This document shows positions 1 to 8,787 of a stretch of DNA of 64,000 bases, piece after piece. The notes below the pieces were generated by a model that saw nothing but the letters and a program-made list of their open reading frames with translations, made no database searches and was not told the DNA's origin. Origin of the DNA: Fodinibius sp964490705 (GTDB taxonomy: Bacteria; Bacteroidota; Rhodothermia; Balneolales; Balneolaceae); NCBI GenBank assembly GCA_964490705.1, contig CAZBCG010000003.1, positions 189,857 through 253,856 of the forward strand, read 5' to 3'. How positions within the stretch are numbered: position 1 is the stretch's first letter; every line of letters starts with the position of its first letter. The position numbers and the translations under genes were made by a program.

Positions 1-2451
1 AACACCAGTCCTGCTATTTCGCCACAGGGCGACAAAATTGCAATGATTACCAACGATCGCGGTTATTTCGATGTCGTTGTTATCAGTGCTATTACCGGGG
101 AAAAGATAAAGACGCTCATTAAAGGAGAGGATAACCTGAACTTTGAGGAGCTCAATATCTTAAATCCCAATCTAACCTGGTCGCCAGATGGTCAAAAAAT
201 TGCGTTATCCAGCAAATCGAAAGGATCCGACAATCTTGCCATTGTTGACTACAATAGTGGCAAGGTTCGAATGGTTAAATTTCCCAAACTGGATGCAATA
301 GGATCGGTTGCTTGGTCACCGGATGGTCAAAAAATTGCCTTTGACGGTAACATTGGTCCGTATCAGGACATCTATGTGTATAACCTGGAAAGTAAGGAGT
401 TCAACAATGTTACAAATGATGTAATTTCTGATTATACACCAGCTTGGGGATCCGATTCAGAAACCATCTACTTTACCTCATCGCGCGGTGATGAGGTGAC
501 GCTTAATCAGGTTAAGAATACCTCTCGTTTGTTGATGGATGATGATCTCTATAGCACCGATATCTACGCGGTAACTCTTGGAGACAACAGAGCTCAGCGT
601 CTCACCAAGACGCCACGCTGGAACGAATATCAGCCATCCACTACACACGATGGACGACTGTTTTATATCTCCGATGAGAACGGTATTCCCAATGTCTATC
701 AAATGAATTTGAACGATCGTACCACCACACCGTTGACCAATCTGCAGACCGGGGTCATGCAGATGTCGATCAGTTCCGATGGTGGACGTATGGCAGTTAA
801 CTCTATCAACGAAGGCTATGTGGATATCTTTATGATCCGGTCTCCGCTTACTCGTAAGAAAGATGGACGGCTACAACTTAATCACTGGGCGCAGCGTCGA
901 GCACAGGAAACCGAAGCAGAGCGTGTGCCGGCTACCGGTTATGTTCGTGAAATGTTGACTTCAAATCCATTAGCTCAAACAAGCCTGACTGATGCAGTAG
1001 CTTCAAAAATAGATCCCGAGCCAAAGGAGGCCATAGTCGATACGTTGGCTGGGGGCAAACCCGAACCTCAACAACAAGATACGACCGAGGAGAGTCAGAC
1101 CGATTCCGACGAAATTGATTTTCGGAACTATGTATTTGATTCTTCAGTAGAAGAAGATTCTGTTTTTAAGAAAAAATATTTAGATGCTGCTAAGTTTGAT
1201 CTGGAAGACAACAAAACCGATGACGGGCGGTACGTACCCAATAATTATCGTCTGAAATTTAGTACCGATCTTGTTTACGCAGGGGGGAACTTTTCAACCA
1301 ATTACGGATCGTACGGTATTACCCAGATCCGGTTTAGTGACCTGCTGGGTAATCATCAGATTTCGTTTGGTAGCAATTTGAATCTTGATCTGCGGAACAG
1401 CACCTACTTTTTGCAGTATGGCTATTTGAAACAGCGCACCGACTGGATTTTCAACTTTTTCCACAACTCCAGCAGTTTTCAGGATTTTTCAGGTCAATTG
1501 TATCGTTTGCGGTCGTACGGCGGGGCCGTGAATATGCGATATCCCATCGACAAGTTTCGCCGCGTTGACTTGAGCTTGTCCATGATTGAGTTGTCTCAAG
1601 ATTATACCATCGCCTATTCGGATATTTCTCAAAATCGCAGTTCTTCATTCTTGTATCCGCAGGCTATTTATACCAGCGACAGAACCCTGCGGGGGAATAT
1701 TACGCCCATTGCGGGGTCGCGGTATTCGGTGAGTCTGAGCGGTAGTCCACCTGTTACGTCCAGCTCTATCGGTTTTGCTTCTGTGCTTGGTGATTATCGC
1801 AAATATTTTAATCTCGGATCAGGATATTCTTTTGCTGTCCGGGGATCCGGGGCAGCTTCATTTGGCAGCGATTCCCAAACCTTCTTTATGGGCGGTATGC
1901 TGGGCTGGATTAACCAGCAATATTCAGATCGCAGTCTCCCGCTTGATGAACTTGGCGATCAATTCTTTACACAGCCGGCGCTTCCGCTGCGTGGTCATCC
2001 CTATAATGCTATTTACGGAGATCGCTTTGCTCTTGTGAATGCTGAATTTCGCTTCCCGCTGTTTGCAGCAATTCTGCCGGGCCCTATTCCCATCTTGCCC
2101 CTGTATAATTTGACGGGGGTTGCATTTGTCGATGCCGGTATGGCCTGGGGACAGGAGGTGACGTTTGAGTATCGTAATCAAGATGGTGAGCTGGTCAAAG
2201 CAGATCCCCCGTTGAATGATAAAGATCTTAATTTTAGAATCAGCAAAAGGGAACAACGTTCTATAGCCGTACCGGGAGCAGGGGATCTTAATGTCGATGT
2301 CGATAACGGAGATATCCTGATGGGCGCCGGCTTTGGACTGCGTACCATTCTGTTTGGATTTCCGCTCCGCTATGATGTGGGCTGGCCGTATTACCGCGAT
2401 GGTTTTGAAAGCAAGCCGATTCACTATATTACCATCGGCGTCGATTTCTAA
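1..2451 (+). CDS. TolB-like beta-propeller / Omp85-type outer-membrane barrel protein, 5' end outside window
   Basis: The frame is open from base 1. The codons before the first ATG (position 43) read as another propeller repeat (SPQGDKIAMI), so the true start lies to the left and the ATG at 43 is internal. The N-terminal half has repeated PD40/TolB motifs (WSPDGQKIA twice, SSDGGRMAV). An acidic linker rich in E, D, S and Q follows (about residues 325-370). The C-terminal ~400 residues look like an Omp85/surface-antigen barrel, with alternating aromatic strands, a late FRFPLF segment and a terminal strand ending in GVDF. The likely location is the outer membrane with the propeller in the periplasm. 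The family's substrate is unknown to me. A strong terminator follows the stop. Confidence 0.85.
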   Translation, partial: NTSPAISPQGDKIAMITNDRGYFDVVVISAITGEKIKTLIKGEDNLNFEELNILNPNLTWSPDGQKIALSSKSKGSDNLAIVDYNSGKVRMVKFPKLDAIGSVAWSPDGQKIAFDGNIGPYQDIYVYNLESKEFNNVTNDVISDYTPAWGSDSETIYFTSSRGDEVTLNQVKNTSRLLMDDDLYSTDIYAVTLGDNRAQRLTKTPRWNEYQPSTTHDGRLFYISDENGIPNVYQMNLNDRTTTPLTNLQTGVMQMSISSDGGRMAVNSINEGYVDIFMIRSPLTRKKDGRLQLNHWAQRRAQETEAERVPATGYVREMLTSNPLAQTSLTDAVASKIDPEPKEAIVDTLAGGKPEPQQQDTTEESQTDSDEIDFRNYVFDSSVEEDSVFKKKYLDAAKFDLEDNKTDDGRYVPNNYRLKFSTDLVYAGGNFSTNYGSYGITQIRFSDLLGNHQISFGSNLNLDLRNSTYFLQYGYLKQRTDWIFNFFHNSSSFQDFSGQLYRLRSYGGAVNMRYPIDKFRRVDLSLSMIELSQDYTIAYSDISQNRSSSFLYPQAIYTSDRTLRGNITPIAGSRYSVSLSGSPPVTSSSIGFASVLGDYRKYFNLGSGYSFAVRGSGAASFGSDSQTFFMGGMLGWINQQYSDRSLPLDELGDQFFTQPALPLRGHPYNAIYGDRFALVNAEFRFPLFAAILPGPIPILPLYNLTGVAFVDAGMAWGQEVTFEYRNQDGELVKADPPLNDKDLNFRISKREQRSIAVPGAGDLNVDVDNGDILMGAGFGLRTILFGFPLRYDVGWPYYRDGFESKPIHYITIGVDF

Positions 2452-2473
2452 ACTTCGCTAATATCTGGTTTTC

Positions 2474-2506
2474 AAAAGGAGATCCTTAACCGGGATCTCC
2501 TTTTTT
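2474..2506 (+). terminator. Rho-independent terminator after the propeller/Omp85 gene
   Basis: A perfect 12-bp stem, AAAAGGAGATCC (2474-2485) with GGATCTCCTTTT (2493-2504), has a 7-nt loop and runs into a T tract ending at 2506. It lies 23 bp after the stop codon. The next gene is convergent and ends at 2661. Confidence 0.9.
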
Positions 2507-2660
2507 GTTGATCAGGGAAAATCATTTTGAAGCATGCGTTTATCAGCTAGGGGGGGTAAGGGAGAATATACTCCCGGCGAATATTTCTTACAGGGCTACA
2601 GCTTTTCTGCGGCCAGATAGCTAATTGGAAAAATAAGGAAAGCATTGGGTCGTTTCTCAC

Positions 2661-3968
2661 CTATCGTCGTACTACCCGGTTGATTTTCAGCAGGCGATCA
2701 AAATTCTGATCGGGATCTTTAAAATAGACAAACGTCAAATATTCCTGCTTAGACGATAAAAACCCCTGGTCCAGGGCAAGGTCGTTAACGCCATTATTTT
2801 GTACCAGCACGTATTTGTAGGCGTATTGTCCCTGCTTGATGAGTGCAGTTCCTTCCCACAATTTCCGTTCCGTATTGTAGCTCATTTTTTGCAGTGGGTT
2901 AATCATCCAGTTATTAAAATGACCAACAATGTAAATTTCTGATGACGTCGAGATTGAGCTGTCAGTTTCGAGCGAAAAGTGCACGCGGGCGTAGTCGCTG
3001 CCGCGAGCATCAAGCGGTATCCCCCAATCTGAGCTGGTAAAGGGACGGGAACTGATATCCAGGTTTTGTACATCACGACGCAGTAAAATGTCAGGAGGTG
3101 TGTTGCCTGGTCGGTATTCCAGAATTTTGCGTCCATCGGCATCAAAGCTGCGCAGGTCCAGTGTTTTAAATTCATAATTACCGATATAGGCATGTTCTCT
3201 TTCCAGTCGTCCATTGAGTTCATTTGGGGTTATCGTATCCAAAAAACCGGCGGTACGCATACGTCCCCAAAAGCGATTTTGTACGAACGACATCGACAGA
3301 TCAAACTGCGGATACTCTACAAAATTGGGATAGCGATAGGTGCCAAACGGCTGATCAATGGGACGTCCGTCATTACGCTGGGCATAAAAGGTTTCGATGC
3401 GGGTATCCAGGGTGCCTTCGTTTTCCGTTACAAAAAACGGGATTGAAAACAGTAATTCTCCGCTATTATAGCTATAGATTTCCATCAAATAATTGCCACT
3501 TACCACGGGATTCAGTTCAGTGGGGAATTCATGCTCCACATGCCAGTACGATGGGCGTTGGCTATAACTCTCCTTGACATTTTGCACATAGGTCTGTGAA
3601 AAGCTGTCGAGGAAGGTGGAAGGAGTAATGCTGCTTTGATCCCAATTTTGCGAGCGATGTGATATCTCCAGCCGAAACTGCCGGCTTTCTTCGCCCAGGT
3701 AATCAAACGACAAGATCAGCTTTTGCTGAGAATTGAGCTGAATGACTGGCGGTCCCGTAGGATTTCCCTTGGGATGCAGCTGAATGCTTTGAATGTCGTT
3801 GGGCGGTGCCTGTTGTTGGGGGAGCGCAAAGGTGGCTTCCAGATTCTCAGATGATGGTTTGACCGTGGATTGTGTTCTATTTTGATTAGAGGATGCACAC
3901 CCCATCCCAATACAGAGAATAAAAGTTGCCAGTAAAAATTTAGCGTAAAAATTCGCCGTTGAATACAA
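2661..3968 (-). CDS. T9SS plug-family protein (DUF5103), putative lipoprotein
   Basis: The protein matches the DUF5103/T9SS plug family as I know it: IQLHP near the N-terminus, SGNYLMEIY, then a region with VGHFNNW and QGQYAYKY near the C-terminus. In Flavobacterium a protein of this family occupies the periplasmic side of the SprA channel, and sprA is 14 kb away here. The frame is open to 4061. I prefer a TTG start at 3968, preceded by GAAGG, because it gives a short signal peptide with a lipobox-like GMGC (about residues 17-20). The start is inferred. The first 29 bases overlap the 3' end of dapF, so the two are probably translationally coupled. It is the last gene of the ccmB-holB-dapF-plug run. 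Confidence 0.8.
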   Translation of the reverse strand: MYSTANFYAKFLLATFILCIGMGCASSNQNRTQSTVKPSSENLEATFALPQQQAPPNDIQSIQLHPKGNPTGPPVIQLNSQQKLILSFDYLGEESRQFRLEISHRSQNWDQSSITPSTFLDSFSQTYVQNVKESYSQRPSYWHVEHEFPTELNPVVSGNYLMEIYSYNSGELLFSIPFFVTENEGTLDTRIETFYAQRNDGRPIDQPFGTYRYPNFVEYPQFDLSMSFVQNRFWGRMRTAGFLDTITPNELNGRLEREHAYIGNYEFKTLDLRSFDADGRKILEYRPGNTPPDILLRRDVQNLDISSRPFTSSDWGIPLDARGSDYARVHFSLETDSSISTSSEIYIVGHFNNWMINPLQKMSYNTERKLWEGTALIKQGQYAYKYVLVQNNGVNDLALDQGFLSSKQEYLTFVYFKDPDQNFDRLLKINRVVRR

Positions 3969-4776
3969 AATGGGCCGGACCTTCAAGTTTAATATTAGAA
4001 TAGGTGTCAGTATGAGAGTCAAACGAAAAGTGAACGTTGAGTGCGCCACCTTTGGTATCAACAGAAAATGGACTTTCTGCCGGATGATCTTGCAGATGAT
4101 GCCAAACCAGGGCAGAAGCGATTGCTCCCGTACCGCAGGCCAGGGTCAGATCTTCGACGCCTCGTTCATATGTTTGCAGTTGCACGGTCTGTTGATCAAC
4201 CCCGCAAATGAAATTGACATTCGTGCCTTTGGGTTGAAACTCTTCGTGATAGCGTAGCTCGCTTCCCAACTTTCGCAGTTGGTCTTCTTGCTCGAGTTCA
4301 TCCTCGTCAACCTGCGTGACGATATGCTCGGTGCCTGTGTGAATTTGATACAGTGTTACACCATCCACCGTGTGTTCAGCAGCTGAGGCCTCCATCGGAA
4401 ACGCAATGCTCACCGTATTTGGAGATGACACTTCTGCTTGATAAATCTGGTCATGCACATTAAACGAGTGGTTGGCATCAAATCCCAGTGAGTGGGCAAA
4501 AAGTGCAATACAGCGGGCCCCATTACCGCACATCCCGGCATTACTGCCATCGGGATTGCGGTAGATCATCGTGTAATCAACCTTTGGCTGTTGTGGTTTC
4601 GCCAGGGCCAGGATGCCATCAGAACCAACGCCGAATTTCCGGTCGCAGATTTCAGGGGCCAGTCCGGCAATTTCTTCTTCGGAAAATTGCCCGTTGCGGT
4701 TATCGAGCACCACAAAATCGTTGCCGGCGCCCTGCATCTTTGTAAAAGGGATATGTGAGCTGGAATCAGTCATCAT
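3940..4776 (-). CDS. dapF: Diaminopimelate epimerase
   Basis: Converts LL-diaminopimelate to the meso form for lysine and peptidoglycan synthesis, in the cytoplasm. The two catalytic cysteines of the family are visible: C83 in GMCGNGARC and C214 in LACGTG. The N-terminal GAGNDFVV signature is at residues 16-23. The length of 278 aa is normal. The start is one of two adjacent ATGs (4776 or 4773). It sits 3 bp after the stop of holB and overlaps the next gene, so it is within one operon. Confidence 0.97.
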   Translation of the reverse strand: MMTDSSSHIPFTKMQGAGNDFVVLDNRNGQFSEEEIAGLAPEICDRKFGVGSDGILALAKPQQPKVDYTMIYRNPDGSNAGMCGNGARCIALFAHSLGFDANHSFNVHDQIYQAEVSSPNTVSIAFPMEASAAEHTVDGVTLYQIHTGTEHIVTQVDEDELEQEDQLRKLGSELRYHEEFQPKGTNVNFICGVDQQTVQLQTYERGVEDLTLACGTGAIASALVWHHLQDHPAESPFSVDTKGGALNVHFSFDSHTDTYSNIKLEGPAHFVFNGEFLR

Positions 4777-4779
4777 TAA

Positions 4780-5982
4780 TCAGTTGGCAAAAGCGGGTAA
4801 GTGTTTCCAGGAATCAGCATCCGAAATAACGGGATCCTGGTCGCGCATCAGGTTCGAAAATCGAAAGGCCAGGGCGGTAAATATCAATTTGGCCTGCACA
4901 TTTTGATAGATCATCGGCTTGCACTTATTCACTTGCGTAATCATTTCCTCGAGACGCGCATCGCTAAGCGTTTTACAAAACTTCTGAATTACCTCGATTT
5001 GATCAGCATTGGTAATTAATTCTTTTTTCTGCGTTGAACGATACACCATCAGATCTCTAAGAAAAACTTCCATCACGTTGAGGATTGCAATCTGTCCCTC
5101 TACATTTTGCTGACTCTGCCAATCCTGTGCCGTTTCAGTGATGTTGACGGCATCCTGCGCGTATGCATAGCGTAGGAATTCGATAATTGCCTGCCGTGTT
5201 TGCTTCAGCGTGCCCACATCAAAAAAGCGGGTCATGGCGTAATTACCACCCGAAACGCGAGCCAGATATGAGGCATCATCTTCGGGCAGCCCATCCTGTT
5301 TAATAAGTGCCTGTTCGATCTCTTCGGTTTTAAGCGCCGAAAGTTGAATATGTTGACATCGGGAGATAATTGTGGGCAGCAGCGCTTCGGTATGGTCGGT
5401 CGTGAGCAGAAATATCATGTCTTCGGATGGCTCCTCCAGTAATTTCAAAAAGGCGTTTGCAGCCTCTTTCCGCATGTTTTCAATACCCGTCATAATCACA
5501 ACCGTTTTTTGTCCCTCGTTTGGTTTATAAAAAGCAGTGGGACGAATTTCTTCCCGGAAGTAATCAATGGGATAAAAAGCGCGTTTATTTTTAGTGCTGT
5601 CTTCATTCGTTAAAGAAGGTCGCAAGCTAAAATCCACAATTTCATACGGATCTTCGCGAAGCAGTTCCAGGCGGTTGCGTAGTTCTTCTACCGAAACAGT
5701 AGTTGGCACCGGCAGAAATACGTGAATATCGGGATGGGTAAACCACGATGATTTTTTTGAAAAAGCTTGGCTGCCAAGATCGGTCAGGTTATCTACGCCG
5801 TTAATGAGTTCAGCAAAGGCTAAAGCAAAAGCGGTTTTGCCAATACCCGGTGGCCCCGAAAACAAGTACGAATGACTGATGCGTCCCGATTGCAGGATAC
5901 GCTCGATCTGTTCGCGCGCAAAAGACTGACCTACCAGTCTCTGGTCGCCAAAACTAAATGTGAGATTGCTGTAATGTTCCAT
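4780..5982 (-). CDS. holB: DNA polymerase III delta' subunit (clamp-loader AAA+ protein)
   Basis: Component of the sliding-clamp loader. It has Walker A GPPGIGKT at residues 43-50, a Walker B/sensor region with KLLEEPSEDMIF, and the SRC motif (ISRCQ) typical of clamp-loader subunits that act as arginine-finger donors. The frame extends to 6051, but I chose the ATG at 5982: it gives the expected N-terminus (homology begins within ten residues) and lies 5 bp after the stop of the upstream gene. No CxxC zinc module is seen, so it is delta'-like rather than a full DnaX. It is about 400 aa long with a C-terminal helical collar region. Confidence 0.9.
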   Translation of the reverse strand: MEHYSNLTFSFGDQRLVGQSFAREQIERILQSGRISHSYLFSGPPGIGKTAFALAFAELINGVDNLTDLGSQAFSKKSSWFTHPDIHVFLPVPTTVSVEELRNRLELLREDPYEIVDFSLRPSLTNEDSTKNKRAFYPIDYFREEIRPTAFYKPNEGQKTVVIMTGIENMRKEAANAFLKLLEEPSEDMIFLLTTDHTEALLPTIISRCQHIQLSALKTEEIEQALIKQDGLPEDDASYLARVSGGNYAMTRFFDVGTLKQTRQAIIEFLRYAYAQDAVNITETAQDWQSQQNVEGQIAILNVMEVFLRDLMVYRSTQKKELITNADQIEVIQKFCKTLSDARLEEMITQVNKCKPMIYQNVQAKLIFTALAFRFSNLMRDQDPVISDADSWKHLPAFAN

Positions 5983-5986
5983 GGTG

Positions 5987-6658
5987 TTATTCTTCAAAAA
6001 TATAATCAAAAAGTAAGACGCCGGCGGTAATAGTGACACCGGCATAACCAAAAAGTGCCCAAAAATCGTTGAGGTAATTTTCTGTAAATCCCTCGATAAG
6101 GGCAGCTTTGGTAGTGCGGACCAATATCAAAATTAATGGAAACAGCAGGGGAATGCTCAATACCGAAAAAATAGCTCCCTTTCGATCGGCTTGCGAAACG
6201 ATGGCCCCGAGCATGGTGGCGATGCCCGAAAGTCCGGCAGTGCCTAAAATTAATACGAGCACCAATGCCCGTCCGTCGGCGATAGGCATTCCCAGTAGAA
6301 AGATATAGAGCAAGAAGGTGGCCATATTCACCGATAGCGTGAACAGGTAGTTATAGCATAGCTTGCCGACGAACACTTCGCTGGCGCTGCTGTGAAGTCG
6401 AAGCAAATCAAAGGTTCGTCGCTCGGTTTCCATCACAAATGAGCGCGACAGGCTGGAGAGTGCGGCAAACAAAATGATGATCCAGATGAGAGCGCTTTTG
6501 GGCGTGGGCGGCAGCTGCTCAGCGTTGAGCGCAAAGAGGATCAGCAGCAGCGAAGCGCCCACAAATGCCAGCACCGTATTGATGGCGTAGCGCGAGCGAA
6601 GCTCAGTTTGTAAATCCTTGGCCAACACGGCCGATATTCCCTGTAAAAAATTCATCAA
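5987..6658 (-). CDS. ccmB: CcmB-like heme exporter permease
   Basis: An integral membrane protein of 223 aa with about six hydrophobic segments, and the SLSRSFVMETERRTFDLLR stretch typical of CcmB, the ABC permease of cytochrome c maturation. The N-terminus (residues 1-25) is cytoplasmic and amphipathic. No CcmA ATPase or CcmC gene lies next to it in the window. It is the first gene of a minus-strand run, followed by holB 4 bp later. Start ATG is at 6658 or 6655. Assignment to CcmB rather than another ABC-2 permease rests on the signature, not on a partner. Confidence 0.85.
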   Translation of the reverse strand: MMNFLQGISAVLAKDLQTELRSRYAINTVLAFVGASLLLILFALNAEQLPPTPKSALIWIIILFAALSSLSRSFVMETERRTFDLLRLHSSASEVFVGKLCYNYLFTLSVNMATFLLYIFLLGMPIADGRALVLVLILGTAGLSGIATMLGAIVSQADRKGAIFSVLSIPLLFPLILILVRTTKAALIEGFTENYLNDFWALFGYAGVTITAGVLLFDYIFEE

Positions 6659-6744
6659 CGCAGTTTACAAAATTTGCTATGAAGTAGTAAGCCTGCTCAT
6701 TAATAAATCACAAAGTTCGACTTGCGATTGCTCTGCTAAATTAG

Positions 6745-6776
6745 TTGTATCACACCGTAAACGATGAGTATATTTG
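6745..6776 (+). promoter_or_regulatory. Bacteroidota-type promoter of the PTS IIA-like gene
   Basis: A -7 element TATATTTG (6769-6776) matches TAnnTTTG exactly. A TTG at 6745-6747 lies 21 bp upstream as the -33 element. The predicted transcript would start near 6783, about 30 nt before the ATG at 6812. Inference from consensus only. Confidence 0.55.
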
Positions 6777-6811
6777 AACAGCATCAAAATTGATAATTTA
6801 GTTTTTGCCGC

Positions 6812-7282
6812 ATGAACATTTTCAGCTTATTAGATCCCCAAACGGTATTTCCTGCCCTCGAAGTGAATGACAAGGCGGAAATTTTGGACACTCTGGTGTC
6901 TTCGCTGAAAGGTAAAGTATCGAACGGGGAGATTGAAAAAATTCGAACGGCTGTTATTGAGCGCGAAAAAATTATGTCAACAGGTGTGGGCAAAGGACTG
7001 GCTATTCCACACGGCAAAACGGCCGGCATCGAAGAAACCTATGCGGCATTTGCTATTCTCAAAAATCCGGTGGATTATGAAGCGATCGACGACCAGCCGG
7101 TGAATATGGTATTTTTGCTGGTGGGACCACAATCGAGCAACAGCTTGCACATCAAATTGCTTAGCCGGATTTCACGATTGATGAACAACAGCGATTTTCG
7201 AGATCGACTGCGCGAATGTGACTCGGCAGATGAAATTATTGAACAGTTCAAAGATGAGGAGTACGTTTCGCTTAGCGGATGA
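6812..7282 (+). CDS. PTS EIIA type-2 (PtsN/fructose IIA-like) protein
   Basis: A single-domain phosphocarrier of 156 aa. The phosphorylatable histidine is H67 in LAIPHGK, the family signature. A second conserved stretch, VFLLVGP, leads into the ISRLM helix. No EI, HPr or sugar permease gene lies nearby, so a regulatory PtsN-like role is more likely than transport. It is followed 30 bp later by dacB on the same strand. Confidence 0.9.
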   Translation: MNIFSLLDPQTVFPALEVNDKAEILDTLVSSLKGKVSNGEIEKIRTAVIEREKIMSTGVGKGLAIPHGKTAGIEETYAAFAILKNPVDYEAIDDQPVNMVFLLVGPQSSNSLHIKLLSRISRLMNNSDFRDRLRECDSADEIIEQFKDEEYVSLSG

Positions 7283-7312
7283 GCGCGGCCAAAAAACCAA
7301 AATCAGGGCGGT

Positions 7313-8785
7313 ATGTTGCAACACAAAATATTTTCGGTAGGGATAGCATTACTATTTATTGTTGGGATAGTCTGTCCGGCTGTTGTCCACGCGCAACACG
7401 ACCGTCAGATTCCAGAGGTTGTTGAGACTATTGAGCAGAGTAAGGCTGATGATGCTTTTTGGTCGATCATTGTGCGCGATACAACGGGCACTATTCTGGG
7501 GGGATACAACCACCGTAAGGTCGTTCGCCCGGCTTCCAATCTTAAACTGTTGACCTCGGCTGCCATCCTCGATGAGCTGGGTCCCAATTATACCTTTACT
7601 ACCAAAGTTTATGGATTGGGATACCAGTCCGGCGGAACCTGGGAAGGTGATATCCTAATTCGCGGATCGGGCGATCCCTCGATCAGCGGCACCTTTTACC
7701 ATGAGGATCGATTCCATGTGTTTGACAAATTTTATTCTGCCCTCGACTCGATGGGCATCCGAAAGATCGATGGAAATCTTATTGGCAATACTGCTTTTTT
7801 TGATGAACAACCCTATCCCGAAGAATGGAATTGGCAAGACCTGTCGTTTTACTACGGCGTGGAAATAAGCGCACTGTCGTTCAACAATAATGCCGTTGAC
7901 CTGCGCGTGTATGCCGATAACGATGTGGGAGAGGCGCCCGATATTGAGTGGTTCCCGTTCGATACGGATTACGTGGATTTTGTCAATGAGCAGGTGATTA
8001 CGCCGCGCGGCACAGAATATGACGAGTACTACCGCCGGATTCTGGGTACGAATACCATTTTATTGCGCAGTACGCTGCCCAAGGGATATATCGAAAAAGA
8101 ATCACTTTCGGTGTTGGAGGCTCCGCGATTTTTCCTGGACAGCTTTAAAAAATATCTCGAAGATGGAGATATGTCGGTTAGCGGACGCATCATCGTAGAT
8201 CATCAAGATATCGAATGGAACTCAGAGGATTATACCGTGCTTACTGAGCATGAATCCAAACCGTTAGATACGCTGCTGACTCGCATTAACAAGGAGAGCG
8301 ATAACTTTTATACCGAAATGCTGCTCAAGACGATGGCGGCGGAGTATTACGATGCGGCGGGCAGTACTGAGCTTGGGCTTACGCTGATGGAAGAATTTGC
8401 GGCCTCGATGAAGATGGATACTACCAAGCTGGAAATCAGCGATGGCTCGGGGATGGCCACATCTACATTACTGACAACAAACAGCCTCAGCCGCATGTTG
8501 ATTGAAATGCGTGACCATCCCCATTTTGATACGTACAAGAACAGTTTTTCGATAGCAGGCATTGACGGCTCGCTCGAAAGTCGATTTAAGAATACGTTGA
8601 TGCAAGGTAAAATTCGCGGCAAAACCGGCTACGTTTCTGGAGTACGTTCACTGAGTGGATATATGGATACGAAATCCGGACAAACAGTGGCATTTTCGGT
8701 TGTTACCAATAATTACACTGATAAAACCTCGTACATTGATTACGTGCAGGATAAAATCATTACCGAACTGTATAATAAGTATTAA
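7313..8785 (+). CDS. dacB: D-alanyl-D-alanine carboxypeptidase/endopeptidase (PBP4, peptidase S13)
   Basis: A periplasmic penicillin-binding protein that trims or cleaves peptidoglycan cross-links. An N-terminal signal peptide (residues 1-27) ends near VVHAQ. The three catalytic motifs of the family are present: SNLK (SxxK, Ser near residue 75), SDN (NKESDNFYTEM, mid-protein) and KTG (IRGKTGYVSG, about residue 436). SDGSGM also matches the family block. The length of 490 aa fits PBP4 with its extra domain inserted between SxxK and SDN. The next gene begins 2 bp after its stop. Confidence 0.95.
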   Translation: MLQHKIFSVGIALLFIVGIVCPAVVHAQHDRQIPEVVETIEQSKADDAFWSIIVRDTTGTILGGYNHRKVVRPASNLKLLTSAAILDELGPNYTFTTKVYGLGYQSGGTWEGDILIRGSGDPSISGTFYHEDRFHVFDKFYSALDSMGIRKIDGNLIGNTAFFDEQPYPEEWNWQDLSFYYGVEISALSFNNNAVDLRVYADNDVGEAPDIEWFPFDTDYVDFVNEQVITPRGTEYDEYYRRILGTNTILLRSTLPKGYIEKESLSVLEAPRFFLDSFKKYLEDGDMSVSGRIIVDHQDIEWNSEDYTVLTEHESKPLDTLLTRINKESDNFYTEMLLKTMAAEYYDAAGSTELGLTLMEEFAASMKMDTTKLEISDGSGMATSTLLTTNSLSRMLIEMRDHPHFDTYKNSFSIAGIDGSLESRFKNTLMQGKIRGKTGYVSGVRSLSGYMDTKSGQTVAFSVVTNNYTDKTSYIDYVQDKIITELYNKY

Positions 8786-8787
8786 CC

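Noticed and set aside
2560..2575. GGGAG/CTCCC hairpin between convergent genes
   Set aside because: Short stem with no T run on either strand.
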